64,000 nt of DNA from Paenibacillus caseinilyticus (GCF_027533645.1 NZ_JAQAGY010000005.1:248001-312000), one strand, 5' to 3'. Shown: positions 53,335-63,392, counted from the first letter of the stretch. The notes: a model not told the origin generated them from the letters alone. Numbers and translations: made by a program.

Positions 53335-54699
53335 ATGAACCTGGGTAATGCCCATTACCTGGAACAGCAGCAGCGCCGGGAATCCAGCGCGAGGACGTAC
53401 CCTAGAAAACTTCCCTTGGCGCTGACGCAAGCGCACGGGATTACAGTGAAAGACGCGGATGGCAAGACCTACTATGACTGCCTGGCGGGAGCGGGAACGC
53501 TCGCGCTTGGACATAACCACCCGGTGGTGGTGGAAGCAATGCAGGAAGTGCTGGCGAGCGGGCTGCCCCTGCATACGCTTGATCTGACAACACCGGTGAA
53601 GGAACAGTTCGTCGATGAACTCTTCGCTGCTCTTCCGCCGGAATTTGCCTCACGGGCCCGCATCCAGTTCTGCGGCCCGTCGGGAGCGGATGCGGTCGAA
53701 GCGGCCGTGAAGCTCGTGAAGACGGCGACGGGACGGCGCACGATGATGTCGTTCCATGGCGGCTACCACGGGATGACGAGCGGGGCGCTCAGCCTCACGG
53801 GCAACCTCGGGCCGAAGCGCGAAGTGTCCGGGCTCATGCCGGATGTGCATTTCCTGCCGTACCCGTACGCCTACCGATGTCCGTTCGGAGAAGGCGGGGA
53901 AGACAGCCACCGGCTCAGCTCCCGTTATATCGAGCGGATGCTCGACGATCCCGAGAGCGGAATTCTGCCGCCGGCGGGGATCATCCTCGAAGCCGTGCAG
54001 GGGGAAGGCGGCGTGATTCCGGCACCCGAGCCTTGGCTGCGGGAGATCCGCCGGATTACCCGCGAGCGCGGCATTCCGATGATCGTCGACGAGGTGCAGG
54101 CGGGCGTCGGACGCACGGGCCGCATGTGGGCCTTCGAGCATGCCGGCATCGTGCCGGATGTGCTCATCATCTCGAAGGCGGTCGGCGGATCGCTGCCGCT
54201 GTCGGTCGTCGTCTATGACGAGTCGCTGGATACGTGGCAGCCGGGGGCGCATGCCGGCACCTTCCGTGGGAACCAGCTGGCGATGGCGGCCGGAAGCGCA
54301 GCCTTGAGATACATACGCGAAGCGGGTGTGGTCGAGCATGCCGCGAAGATGGGCGAGAAGCTCCTCGGCGCGCTGCGCGAGGTGCAGCGGGAGTCCGGCT
54401 GTGTCGGCGAAGTGCGGGGCAAGGGCCTCATGGTCGGCGCCGAGATCGTGAACAAGGCGGCCGGAGCGGATATGCTCGGCAGCTATCCGGCGTACCCGGA
54501 GCTCGCGAAGAGCATCCAGCGCGAGTGCCTGGAGCGGGGCCTCATCCTCGAGCTCGGCGGACGGCACGGCAGCGTGGTGCGGTTCCTGCCTCCGCTGATC
54601 ATCACGGAGGAGCAGATCGAAGCCATTACGGGCATATTCGGGGAAGCGGTGGCCGCTGCGGAAGCTTCATGCGGCGTACTGCAGGAGGTCTGCGGATGA
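53335..54699 (+). CDS. rhbA: L-2,4-diaminobutyrate:2-oxoglutarate aminotransferase
   Basis: First step towards 1,3-diaminopropane: makes L-2,4-diaminobutyrate from aspartate semialdehyde and glutamate. A class III PLP aminotransferase of 454 residues, with DCLAGAGTLALGHNHP, FCGPSGADAVEAAVKL, SFHGGYHGMTSGA, the ILEAVQGEGGV and IVDEVQAGVGRTG motifs, and the PLP lysine in LIISKAVGGSLPLS. Starts at ATG 53335 after a GGGGAG site. Its TGA overlaps the ATG of the decarboxylase. Confidence 0.92.
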   Translation: MNLGNAHYLEQQQRRESSARTYPRKLPLALTQAHGITVKDADGKTYYDCLAGAGTLALGHNHPVVVEAMQEVLASGLPLHTLDLTTPVKEQFVDELFAALPPEFASRARIQFCGPSGADAVEAAVKLVKTATGRRTMMSFHGGYHGMTSGALSLTGNLGPKREVSGLMPDVHFLPYPYAYRCPFGEGGEDSHRLSSRYIERMLDDPESGILPPAGIILEAVQGEGGVIPAPEPWLREIRRITRERGIPMIVDEVQAGVGRTGRMWAFEHAGIVPDVLIISKAVGGSLPLSVVVYDESLDTWQPGAHAGTFRGNQLAMAAGSAALRYIREAGVVEHAAKMGEKLLGALREVQRESGCVGEVRGKGLMVGAEIVNKAAGADMLGSYPAYPELAKSIQRECLERGLILELGGRHGSVVRFLPPLIITEEQIEAITGIFGEAVAAAEASCGVLQEVCG

Positions 54700-56285
54700 G
54701 CTCGGTCTATGACAGGCTGTTCCTGAACGGAAGCACGGACAGCCAGGAGGAATACCGCCAGGCGATGACCCGCGCGATGGATGTGCTTATCCGCGACTTT
54801 GCGTCGGCTCCCGGCCCTTACAGCGGAGCCGATCCGCAGAGTCTGCTCCGCGTATACCGCGAGTTCCCGGTGTGTCCGGAGGACGGGGCACCGCTCGATG
54901 CTTTGATAGAGCGCATCGGCACTACGGTGGTGCGGCACTCTGCCGTGGTCACCGATCCCGCATGCATCGCGCATCTGCACTGCCCGCCGCTCTCTGTCTC
55001 CTTGGCCGCCGAAGCGCTGGTCTCGGGGACGAACCAGTCGATGGACTCCTGGGACCAGAGCATGTCGGGCACGCTGTTAGAGGAGCGGATCACCGCATGG
55101 CTGTGCGGGATCTTCGGGTACGACCCCGGCAGCGACGGGGTGTTCACCAGCGGCGGCACGCAGTCCAACTTCATGGGGCTGCTGCTCGCCCGCAATCACT
55201 TCGCGAAGCGGCAGTGGGGCTGGGATATCCAGCGGCAGGGGCTGCCGCCGGAAGCTTCCCGCATGCGCATCCTCTGCTCGGAGGCGGCGCACTTCACGGT
55301 GAAGCAGTCCGCCGCCCTGCTGGGCCTCGGCGAGCAGGCGGTCGTGACGGTGCCGGTCGACTGCCGGCACCGGATGCGCCCGGATGCCGCCAGGGATACG
55401 CTTGCCGCCCTCACGGCTGAGGGGCTGCTGCCGTTCGCCCTCGTAGCGACGGCGGGCACGACGGACTTCGGCAGCATCGATCCGCTGCGCGAGCTGGCGG
55501 CCTTGGCCCGGACCTACGGGCTGTGGCTGCATGCCGACGCCGCCTACGGGGGCGGGCTCGTGCTCAGCGATACGCATGCCGTACGGCTGCGCGGGCTGGA
55601 GCTCGCGGATTCGATCACGGTCGATTTTCACAAAATGTTCTACCAGCCGATCTCCTGCGGGGCGTTCCTGCTTAAGGAGCGGCGGTATTTTGACTCTATC
55701 CGGCTCAACGCCGACTATCTCAACCCGGAAGAGGACGAGGATCACGGGATCCCGAACCTCGTGACGAAGTCCGTGCAGACGACGCGCCGCTTCGACTCGC
55801 TGAAGCTGTATATGTCGCTGCAGTATCTCGGCCGCCGGACGTTCGGGGAGATGATCGACTCCACGGTGGAGACGGCCCGGGCCACGGCCCGGTTGATCCG
55901 CCAGGATCCCCAGCTCGAGCTGATCGGGGAGCCGGAGATGAACGCGGTGGTGTTCCGTTATGTGCCCCCGGCCTCGCCGGGCGAGACGGAGGAAGAAGCG
56001 GGCCTGCGGTCGGACCGCCTCCATACGGAGATCCGGGCGCAGCTGCTGGCCGAAGGCCGTGCGGTCGTGGCGCGGACCCGGGTCGGGGGAAGGGTATGCT
56101 TGAAGTTTACCCTGCTGAACCCAAGGACGACCCCGGTGCATACCGCGGGGATTCTCGAAGAAGTGAAGCGGATCGGCATCATGCTGGACCGTCCAGATAC
56201 CGGAAGCCGGGCCGCTAGGAAGTATACGGAGAGCGTGAACATGGAACCATCCAATGGAACGAGTACGAAAGCGAGGGCTATGTGA
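54696..56285 (+). CDS. rhbB: L-2,4-diaminobutyrate decarboxylase
   Basis: Makes 1,3-diaminopropane, the backbone amine of rhizobactin/schizokinen-type siderophores. A group II PLP decarboxylase of 529 residues: HLHCPPL near the N-terminus, GVFTSGGTQSNFMGLLLARN, WLHADAAYGGG and the PLP lysine in ITVDFHKMFYQPISC. ATG 54696 overlaps the preceding stop (ATGA). A longer upstream reading lies inside rhbA in another frame and is rejected. The last 20 residues look like a non-conserved tail. Confidence 0.92.
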   Translation: MSSVYDRLFLNGSTDSQEEYRQAMTRAMDVLIRDFASAPGPYSGADPQSLLRVYREFPVCPEDGAPLDALIERIGTTVVRHSAVVTDPACIAHLHCPPLSVSLAAEALVSGTNQSMDSWDQSMSGTLLEERITAWLCGIFGYDPGSDGVFTSGGTQSNFMGLLLARNHFAKRQWGWDIQRQGLPPEASRMRILCSEAAHFTVKQSAALLGLGEQAVVTVPVDCRHRMRPDAARDTLAALTAEGLLPFALVATAGTTDFGSIDPLRELAALARTYGLWLHADAAYGGGLVLSDTHAVRLRGLELADSITVDFHKMFYQPISCGAFLLKERRYFDSIRLNADYLNPEEDEDHGIPNLVTKSVQTTRRFDSLKLYMSLQYLGRRTFGEMIDSTVETARATARLIRQDPQLELIGEPEMNAVVFRYVPPASPGETEEEAGLRSDRLHTEIRAQLLAEGRAVVARTRVGGRVCLKFTLLNPRTTPVHTAGILEEVKRIGIMLDRPDTGSRAARKYTESVNMEPSNGTSTKARAM

Positions 56286-58150
56286 TGAACAAGGGGAATC
56301 GTCCGGAAATTGGAGCTGCGGCAGACCGCATGGCGCTGCAGAGCCTGCTCAACTGTTATCTGCGCGAGACGGAGTCGGGCGTCTGGGAGACGGCGGAGGC
56401 GATAGCGCTGCGAGGCGAAGGCGTGGAAGAGATGGAGAGTCAGACCGGGCTCTACCTCAGCATCCCGCTGGATCGGCAGGGCATCATCCTGCGCTGCGGC
56501 GTACGTTACACATCGCCGACGGGGCGCCATCTGTTCCAGTTTCCTATATACTACCGCACGGGCGGAGATGCATCCTGGATTCAGGGAGACTATCTGACGA
56601 TCACCGTGCTGCTGATCAAAGAACTGGGCCTGTCCCAAGGCCATGTGTCGGAGCCCGATGAGCTGGTACTGCGCGTCATCCAGAGCACGCGTCTCATGCA
56701 GGAATTCGTAGAGGGCCGCGAGGGTGACGCGGAGGCGCTGTACGGTACGGACTTCACGTTCCTGGACGCGGAGCAGTCGCTCTTGTACGGGCACCTGATC
56801 CATCCGACGCCGAAGAGCCGCCAAGGCGTGCCTGACGGGGAGCAGGCACGGTATTCGCCGGAGCTGCGGGGATCGTTCCCGCTGCATTATTTCCGTGCCC
56901 ACCGCAGCCTTGTGGCGCAGGATTCCGTGCTGGAGCGCTCGGCTGAAGAGCTGCTGCTGGAAGAGCTGCGGAGCGACCCGCTGGTCGACCCGGCCTGGCT
57001 CGCGGAGCAGACCGCAGGCGGAGAGCATGTGCTGATCCCGGTCCATCCGCTGCAGGGGCAGGAGCTGCTCCGCCGTCCGGGCGTGCGTGCCTGGATTGCC
57101 GCCGGGCTGCTCGAGGATCTCGGGGAGATCGGCAGCGAGTACTATGCGACGTCTTCGCTGCGCACGGTGTACCGTCCGGACTCCCGCTTCATGCTGAAGT
57201 TCTCGATTCCGGTGAAGATCACGAACTCGCTGCGCGTAAACCTGTTCAAGGAGCTGGAGCGCGGCGTCGAAGTGCAGCGGCTGATGGGCACGGGCGTAGG
57301 CCGGGTGCGCGAGGAATACCCGCCGTTCGATATCGTGGGCGACCCGGCTTACCTTACGCTGCGCATGGAGGGCCAGGAAGAATCCGGCTTCGAGCTCGTG
57401 CTGCGCGACAATCCGTTCCGCGGGGAAGCGGCACAGGGCGCGACGCTGGTGGCCGGTCTCGTGCAGGATCCGCTGCCGGGTGAAGCGTCCCGCCTCTCGA
57501 ACGTAATCCGCGAACTGGCGGAGAGAGAGGGACGGACGACCGAAGAGGTCAGCCGGGATTGGTTCCGCCTCTATCTCGGGATGTCGCTGAAGCCGATGGT
57601 CTGGCTGTACATGACGCACGGCATCGCGCTCGAAGCGCACCAGCAGAACAGCGTCGTGGTACTGCAGGGCGGCTACCCGCACAAGTTCTATTACCGGGAC
57701 AACCAGGGCTATTACTTCTGTTCCTCGACCAAAGAGCTGCTGGAGCGGGAGCTGCCGGGCATCGGGGCGAAGAGCCAGACGGTATGCAGCGACGAGGTGG
57801 CGGATGAGCGATTCCGGTACTATCTCATTTTCAACCACATGTTCGGCCTTATCAACGGCTTCGGTACCGCGGGACTGGCCGATGAGCGCATGCTGCTCGC
57901 CGAGCTGCGTGCGGCACTCGCCTCCTTCGTCCCGATGAACCGCGAACCGTCCGTGTTCCTCCAGACGCTGCTGCATAGCGAGAAGCTGCCGTGCAAGGCG
58001 AACCTGCTTACGCGCCTGTTCGATATGGACGAACTCGTCGGCTCGCTCGAAGCGCAGTCCGTCTATGTGGAGATCGACAACCCGCTCGTGAAGGAGGTTG
58101 GCGAGCTTGACCGCCAAGGCACCGCAGAGCAGCTCCTCGTACCCGGCTGA
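56285..58150 (+). CDS. rhbC: IucA/IucC-type siderophore synthetase (first copy)
   Basis: An NRPS-independent siderophore (NIS) synthetase that adenylates a citrate carboxyl and joins it to an amine or hydroxylamine. The 621-residue sequence has HPTPKSRQGV (ATP site), the HPLQGQELL motif, TSSLRTVY, FMLKFSIPVKITNSLR and the C-terminal FhuF-like part (GIALEAHQQNSVVVL). ATG 56285 overlaps the stop of rhbB by one base. A second copy lies at 61518; two such enzymes acting on the two ends of citrate is the usual arrangement. Confidence 0.92.
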   Translation: MNKGNRPEIGAAADRMALQSLLNCYLRETESGVWETAEAIALRGEGVEEMESQTGLYLSIPLDRQGIILRCGVRYTSPTGRHLFQFPIYYRTGGDASWIQGDYLTITVLLIKELGLSQGHVSEPDELVLRVIQSTRLMQEFVEGREGDAEALYGTDFTFLDAEQSLLYGHLIHPTPKSRQGVPDGEQARYSPELRGSFPLHYFRAHRSLVAQDSVLERSAEELLLEELRSDPLVDPAWLAEQTAGGEHVLIPVHPLQGQELLRRPGVRAWIAAGLLEDLGEIGSEYYATSSLRTVYRPDSRFMLKFSIPVKITNSLRVNLFKELERGVEVQRLMGTGVGRVREEYPPFDIVGDPAYLTLRMEGQEESGFELVLRDNPFRGEAAQGATLVAGLVQDPLPGEASRLSNVIRELAEREGRTTEEVSRDWFRLYLGMSLKPMVWLYMTHGIALEAHQQNSVVVLQGGYPHKFYYRDNQGYYFCSSTKELLERELPGIGAKSQTVCSDEVADERFRYYLIFNHMFGLINGFGTAGLADERMLLAELRAALASFVPMNREPSVFLQTLLHSEKLPCKANLLTRLFDMDELVGSLEAQSVYVEIDNPLVKEVGELDRQGTAEQLLVPG

Positions 58151-58718
58151 TCCGGCCGCGGTCTACGAGACCGTGCATCCGGCGATCGGCAGACGGATTT
58201 CGTTCCGTCCGGTATCGCTAGAAGAGGACTTCGAACGGCTGCTGGATTGGCAGCACCAGCCTCACGTGATTCCGTTCTGGAATCTGAACATCTCCCGTGA
58301 AGCGTACCGGGCCCATCTCGAGGCATTCCTCGCGGATACCCACCAGACCCTCTATATCGGGGAGCTGGACGGGGTGCCGATGAGCTACTGGGAAGCTTAC
58401 TGGTGCGACCGGGATATCGTCGGGAAGTACTACGACGCGCAGCCGGGGGATCAGGGGATTCATCTGCTGATCGGTCCTCCGGAGTATCTCGGCAAGGGCT
58501 ACGCGCTGCCGCTGCTGCAGGCAATGGCCGCTTTTCAATTCGAGCGGGGCGAGACGGACCGCATCATCGCCGAGCCGGATGCGCGCAACAGCAAGATGAT
58601 TCATGTGTTTGAACAATGCGGATTTGCGTTCGAGAAGCATGTCGACCTGCCGGACAAAACGGGGGCTCTCATGTTCTGCGAACGGAGCCGCTTCGATCGG
58701 AGCTGGGAACATGGGTAA
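58107..58718 (+). CDS. rhbD: siderophore N-acetyltransferase (GNAT fold, IucB-like)
   Basis: Acetylates the N-hydroxylated diamine to give the hydroxamate iron ligand. About 203 residues; the family stretches FRPVSLEEDFERLLDWQHQ, VPMSYWEAYW, HLLIGPPEYLGKGYALPLLQ (acetyl-CoA site) and RIIAEPDARNSKMIHVFEQC are present. TTG 58107 lies 9 bp after AAGGAGG, within the end of rhbC (44-bp overlap); TTG 58098 is too close to that site. It overlaps rhbE by 8 bp. Confidence 0.9.
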   Translation: MTAKAPQSSSSYPADPAAVYETVHPAIGRRISFRPVSLEEDFERLLDWQHQPHVIPFWNLNISREAYRAHLEAFLADTHQTLYIGELDGVPMSYWEAYWCDRDIVGKYYDAQPGDQGIHLLIGPPEYLGKGYALPLLQAMAAFQFERGETDRIIAEPDARNSKMIHVFEQCGFAFEKHVDLPDKTGALMFCERSRFDRSWEHG

Positions 58719-60234
58719 CACGGGGACAACGGCACAGACTGGAAAAACATATGGGGGACAACAGGTGCATGATGTCGTCGGCATAGGCATCGGGCCGTTC
58801 AATCTCGGCCTGGCCGCCCTGCTGCAGAAGGCACCGGAGATCGATGCGGTATTCTTCGAGCGCAAGGCGCAGTTCGGCTGGCATTCGGGGATGCTCATCG
58901 ATGGCACGACGCTGCAGGTCCCGTTCTTCGCGGACCTCGTCACGATGGCCGATCCGACGCATCCACTGTCGTTCCTGAACTATCTGCATGAGCAGGGGAG
59001 ACTGTACCACTTCTACTTCCTCGAGAAGTTCCATATCCCGCGCCGGGAATACGACCATTACTGCCGCTGGGCGTCGGAGCGTCTGCCGTCCTGCCGGTTC
59101 GGGTGTGAAGTGACGGACGTGCGCCGGGTTATTCCGGCCCCGGGGGGAGAGGCGGAGAGCCTGCTTGAAGTGGAAGTGTACGACCACAATACGGGCACGG
59201 CGCAGACGGTATTCACACGTCATCTCGTGCTCGGCGTCGGCAGCGTGCCTTCGGTGCCTGCCGCCCTGCGCCCGATGCTGGGCGAGAATGTGTTCCACTC
59301 GGCGGACTTCTTGAGTCAACGCCACCGTCTGCGGGAAGCCCGCTCGGTGACGGTCATCGGCTCAGGCCAAAGCGCGGCCGAAGTGTTCCTCGAGCTGCTG
59401 AAGGAGCAGGAAGCGTGCGGCTACCGGCTCGACTGGTTCACGCGGTCCTCCGGCTTCTTCCCGATGGAGTATTCGAAGCTCGGGCTGGAGCACTTCTCCC
59501 CCGACTACACGCGGTACTTCTACGGGCTCCCACAGGCGAAGCGGGATGAGATCCGCTCGCGCCAAGGGCTGCTCTACAAAGGCATCTCGGCGCAGACGAT
59601 CGCCGACGTCTACGATGCCCTATACGAGGCAAGCGTAGGCGGTGCCCAGCCGGATGTACGGCTGCTCGCGAACGCCGAGGTCGAAGCGATGGAGCCTGCG
59701 GGCAGCGGATACCGGCTGCACTGCCGCCACCGCGAGCAGGGCACGGCTTTCAGCCACGAGAGCGACATGGTCGTGCTCGCGACCGGCTATGCGCACCCGG
59801 TGCCCCGCTTCCTGAAGTCGCTGAGCGATATCATCGCCTGGGACGAAGAAGGGCGCTACGGGGTGGAGGCGGATTACAGTCTGACGCTGACGCAGGAGCT
59901 CGGCAGCCGCATCTACGTGCAGAACGGCGAGCTCCACACGCACGGCATCGGTGCGCCGGACCTTGGGCTCGGCGCCTACCGCAGCAGTGCGATCGTGAAT
60001 GCGCTGGCGGGCCGGGAAGTATACCGTCTGCAGGAGCGCACTGTATTCCAGCAGTTCGGCGTAAGTGCGGAAGCGGTGGGAACCGCGGGCACGGACAGGG
60101 GGCTTGAAAAAACGGGGAACGCAGCAGCCCGGTCAGATCAAACCGCTCAGGCTGCTGCCGGAACCGCCAGCGCGGAACGCAGCACGGATGTTCTGCTTGC
60201 AGGGGCTGCGGCAGGAGGAACCGGCGCGCTATGA
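58711..60234 (+). CDS. rhbE: N-hydroxylating flavin monooxygenase of siderophore synthesis (IucD/RhbE-like)
   Basis: Hydroxylates a primary amine of 1,3-diaminopropane with FAD, NADPH and O2. The FAD motif GIGIGPFNLGLAALL, the LQVPFFADLVTMADP region, the NADPH motif VTVIGSGQSAAEVF and the ATGYAHPVP end motif are all present. Length is 507 residues, about 60 longer than typical; the extra is a low-complexity Ala/Thr/Gly tail after QQFG. ATG 58711 has GGAG 8 bp upstream. ATGA overlap with the MFS gene. Confidence 0.92.
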   Translation: MGNTGTTAQTGKTYGGQQVHDVVGIGIGPFNLGLAALLQKAPEIDAVFFERKAQFGWHSGMLIDGTTLQVPFFADLVTMADPTHPLSFLNYLHEQGRLYHFYFLEKFHIPRREYDHYCRWASERLPSCRFGCEVTDVRRVIPAPGGEAESLLEVEVYDHNTGTAQTVFTRHLVLGVGSVPSVPAALRPMLGENVFHSADFLSQRHRLREARSVTVIGSGQSAAEVFLELLKEQEACGYRLDWFTRSSGFFPMEYSKLGLEHFSPDYTRYFYGLPQAKRDEIRSRQGLLYKGISAQTIADVYDALYEASVGGAQPDVRLLANAEVEAMEPAGSGYRLHCRHREQGTAFSHESDMVVLATGYAHPVPRFLKSLSDIIAWDEEGRYGVEADYSLTLTQELGSRIYVQNGELHTHGIGAPDLGLGAYRSSAIVNALAGREVYRLQERTVFQQFGVSAEAVGTAGTDRGLEKTGNAAARSDQTAQAAAGTASAERSTDVLLAGAAAGGTGAL

Positions 60235-61448
60235 CGGCACCGGTCCTGGGCGCCCAGCCCTCCGACTCGCGTATAGCGCGGGCACAGTACGCCCTGCTCG
60301 GCTGCGTATTCCTCGGCTTGTTCACCGAGGTGCTGCTGTCGCCGTTCTATCCGCAGTTCTTCAGCAAGGTGTTCGGCATTGACGGTTTAGCTTATACCGG
60401 CTGGTACATCTTCATCTGCCGGCTGACGGTGGTGCTGTGTTCCCCGCTGTGGGGGCTGCTCTCGCGCCGGTTCGATCCGAAGCGGCTGCTGTTCTTCGGC
60501 CAGGCCGGGACCGCGGTGTTCACGGCGATGATGGCCACGGCCGATACGGCGGGCGCGTTCCTTGCCTTCACCGTGCTCCTGCTCCTCTTCAAAAGCAGCT
60601 ACATGCTGATCTACCCGCTGATGGTCTCTTTGTCGGGGAACGGGAGCAATGCGGCGACAGCAAGCAAGTTCCATGCGGTCTACCATCTGGCGATCATCCT
60701 GTCCACGGTGGCCGGCGCGCGTATGATGACGATGGAGAACCCGCTGAGCCTGTTCTATGCGGCTGCAGCGGTGGACATCGTTCAGCTGGGGCTCTGCGTC
60801 TGGGCGCTTCGGGGCTTCAGAGGCCGGGAGAGGGATGGACAGCCCGAGGGGGAGAAGAAGGCCGGCGGATTGCGCCGGTGGAGCGGTTTTTTGCTCGTGC
60901 TCGGCAGTGTCTTCTTCACGCTGACGGTGGCGAATAACCTGATCCGGCCCTTTTTCACCCAATACTCTCAGGAATCGTTCGGGCTTGGGGCAGGTGGGCT
61001 CAGTCTGCTCTTCCTGATCCCGAATGCGATGGCGGTGGCGGCGATGCCGCTCATCAAGCGCCTGTGCGTACCGGAGAAGCTGACGAATGTCTATATGCTC
61101 GGCGTCGCCGTCATGGCCGGGGGCTTGTACCTGCAGGGCGAAGCGGATTCGCTCTTCCTGCTCGTGCTCGGCCGCCTGATGTACGGCCTGTTCCTCGCCA
61201 TCACGATGGCCTCGCTCGACGTGCTCCTGTTCCAGCACAGCAGCGGGCCGTACCTGTCGTTCCACTACAGCGTAATGGTCTCGTTCCAGAACATGGGAGA
61301 GCTGGCTTCGCCCCTGTTGGCGTCTGCCTTGGTAGCGGGCGCAGGATTGGCGGTCCCGTTCATCAGCAGCGCGGCCATCTGCATCTTGAATCTGGCCCTG
61401 TTCGTCTTCCTGCTGAGGGGACGGGCGGCGGCACTGAACCGACCCTAA
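60231..61448 (+). CDS. MFS transporter, probable siderophore exporter
   Basis: A 405-residue protein with about twelve membrane segments, in two halves split by a charged cytoplasmic loop near the middle (FRGRERDGQPEGEKKAGGLR). RFDPKRLLFFGQAG after the second segment is the MFS motif A region. It sits between rhbE and rhbF with an ATGA overlap, so export of the finished siderophore is the natural role; import cannot be excluded. The equivalent gene in Sinorhizobium (rhtX) lies elsewhere in the cluster. Confidence 0.8.
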   Translation: MTAPVLGAQPSDSRIARAQYALLGCVFLGLFTEVLLSPFYPQFFSKVFGIDGLAYTGWYIFICRLTVVLCSPLWGLLSRRFDPKRLLFFGQAGTAVFTAMMATADTAGAFLAFTVLLLLFKSSYMLIYPLMVSLSGNGSNAATASKFHAVYHLAIILSTVAGARMMTMENPLSLFYAAAAVDIVQLGLCVWALRGFRGRERDGQPEGEKKAGGLRRWSGFLLVLGSVFFTLTVANNLIRPFFTQYSQESFGLGAGGLSLLFLIPNAMAVAAMPLIKRLCVPEKLTNVYMLGVAVMAGGLYLQGEADSLFLLVLGRLMYGLFLAITMASLDVLLFQHSSGPYLSFHYSVMVSFQNMGELASPLLASALVAGAGLAVPFISSAAICILNLALFVFLLRGRAAALNRP

Positions 61449-61517
61449 CCCCGGGCTGCCCGGCAGGCAGCGGGCCGGGTCGATATCCATACAAGCCATT
61501 CAGGAGGAATCCAGTCC

Positions 61518-63392
61518 ATGATGGAAACAGAGCAAGGTCTTAGAACGCTGGGCGAGGCGCTGCGCTCACCCGTCTATGTCGGGGTGCGCCGGCGGGTGCT
61601 GCGCCAGCTGGTCGAATCGCTCCTCTACGAGGGCGTAGTGACAGCGGATACGGCCGAGGAGGCGGGGCACATGCGCTTCACCCTGCATGGCAGGGACGCG
61701 TCGGGGCTGCCCGTCGCGTACCGATGCAGGGGCCGGCGCAGCTTGACGTTCGGCCGCATTCGGCTGGGCGATGAGCCCGTGCTGCGCATCGGCGGAGGCC
61801 GAGAGGAAGAAGCGGCCAGCCTGGCCGGCTTCGTGGAAGAGGTGCTCGGGCCGATCAAGGGCTTCAGCCCCGAGAAGCTGCGCTCGTTCGTGGGCGAGAT
61901 GGAAGGCACGCTGCTCAACGATACGCTCGCCCAGTACCGGCGGACGCAGAGCTGGAACATGCTGCGGGGCAAAGCCTACGACGACCTGGAAGGCGACGCG
62001 ATGGACGGCCATCCCTACCATCCGGCCTACAAGTCGCGCGTCGGGTTCGACTACGCCGACCAGCTGGCTTACGGGCCGGAGTTCAAGCCTTCGCTGCAGC
62101 TGCAGTGGGTGGCGGTGCAGCGGGACTGTACCCGGGTAGCCGTGTCCCCCGGAGAGAATTACGACGACCTGGTCGCTGCGGAGCTTGGGGCTCCCCAGCT
62201 CGAGACGTTCCGTACGGAGCTGCGGAGGCAAGGGCTCTTGCCGGAGGCTTACGTGTTCCTGCCGGTGCACCCGTGGCAGTGGCGCCGGCATACGGCCGGG
62301 CGCTTCTTCCGGGATATCCGCGACGGCCGGATCGTACCGCTCGGGACGGCAGGGGATCTGTACGTGCCGCAGCAGTCGATCCGCACGCTCTCGAACCGTA
62401 CGAACCCGCGCAAGGCTTACGCCAAGCTGTCGATGGACCTCATCAATACGTCCTCGTCGCGCGAGCTGCTGCCGCACTTCGTCGTGACGGCCCCGCCGAT
62501 CACCGGCTGGCTGAAGGGCATTGCCGCCTCCGACCCGTATCTGCGGGAGGAGACGAGGCTGATCCTGCTCGGCGAGTTCGCCGGCGTGTCGTATGACCCT
62601 CCGCTTGAGGCCGGAGACGGATCGCGTTCAGGCGGCTCCGCAGGCTCGCTCGGCTGTATCTGGCGCGAGAGCGTGCACCGCTATCTCGAACCGGGAGAGG
62701 AAGCTGTGCCTTTCCACGCGCTGTGCTCTCGGGAGCTCGACGGCTCGCTGTTCATCGCCCCGTGGCTCGAGTCCATCGGCGTCGAGAGCTGGCTGCGCCG
62801 GCTGTTCAAGACATGTGTGCTGCCGGTCGTTCACCTGGCGGTGGCCCACGGCATCGCGCTCGAATCGCATGCGCAGAACATGGTGCTGGTGCACCGGGGC
62901 GGCATGCCGGTCCGGGCGGCATTGAAGGATTTTCACGAGGATGTGCTCTACACCCGCGACTTCCTGCGGGAGCCGGAGCGCTGTCCGGACTTCCCGTCGG
63001 TCCATGAGATCTACCGGGATGCGGGTCCTGGTACCTCGTTCGAAGCAGGCAGTCTGTCCACGGTCAGGGGGCTGACGCTCGGAGCCTTGTTCTTCATCAA
63101 TCTCGGAGAGCTGGCACTGACGCTGGCGGACCGGTATGGCTATGAGGAATCCCGCTTCTGGACGCTGGCGGCCGACATGCTGGAGAGCTACCGTATCCGC
63201 TTCCCGCAGTATGAGGAGCGGTTCCGGACGCTGAATCTGTTCGTGCCGGAGACCCGGGTCGAGCAGCTGACGAAGCGCCGGCTCGTTCCCGCCGAAGAGC
63301 GGGGGGGATGCAGCCATGACGTACCGAACCCGCTGTACCATGTTCGGGAGCGCGAGACGGCCGGCGGGGAGCTGCAGACGTCGGGCGTCTGA
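61518..63392 (+). CDS. rhbF: IucA/IucC-type siderophore synthetase (second copy)
   Basis: A second NIS synthetase of 624 residues. Key stretches: GHPYHPAYKSRVGFD (ATP site), PVHPWQWRRHTAGRFF, SIRTLSNRTNPRKAYAKLSM, GIALESHAQNMVLVH and ALKDFHED. Together with the first copy it would add two hydroxamate arms to citrate. GGAGG lies 10 bp upstream of ATG 61518, after a 69-bp gap from the MFS gene. Sequence identity to the first copy is low by eye, as expected for the different A/B/C-type subfamilies. Confidence 0.92.
   Translation: MMETEQGLRTLGEALRSPVYVGVRRRVLRQLVESLLYEGVVTADTAEEAGHMRFTLHGRDASGLPVAYRCRGRRSLTFGRIRLGDEPVLRIGGGREEEAASLAGFVEEVLGPIKGFSPEKLRSFVGEMEGTLLNDTLAQYRRTQSWNMLRGKAYDDLEGDAMDGHPYHPAYKSRVGFDYADQLAYGPEFKPSLQLQWVAVQRDCTRVAVSPGENYDDLVAAELGAPQLETFRTELRRQGLLPEAYVFLPVHPWQWRRHTAGRFFRDIRDGRIVPLGTAGDLYVPQQSIRTLSNRTNPRKAYAKLSMDLINTSSSRELLPHFVVTAPPITGWLKGIAASDPYLREETRLILLGEFAGVSYDPPLEAGDGSRSGGSAGSLGCIWRESVHRYLEPGEEAVPFHALCSRELDGSLFIAPWLESIGVESWLRRLFKTCVLPVVHLAVAHGIALESHAQNMVLVHRGGMPVRAALKDFHEDVLYTRDFLREPERCPDFPSVHEIYRDAGPGTSFEAGSLSTVRGLTLGALFFINLGELALTLADRYGYEESRFWTLAADMLESYRIRFPQYEERFRTLNLFVPETRVEQLTKRRLVPAEERGGCSHDVPNPLYHVRERETAGGELQTSGV

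Noticed and set aside
54234-54695. N-terminal extension of the diaminobutyrate decarboxylase
   Set aside because: It lies inside rhbA in another frame and reads as Arg/Gly-rich non-coding sequence. ATG 54696 with the ATGA overlap is the natural start.
55958-58117. 719-codon minus-strand frame opposite the siderophore genes
   Set aside because: Antisense image of rhbB/rhbC with skewed Arg/His/Gln content; no start signal or motif.
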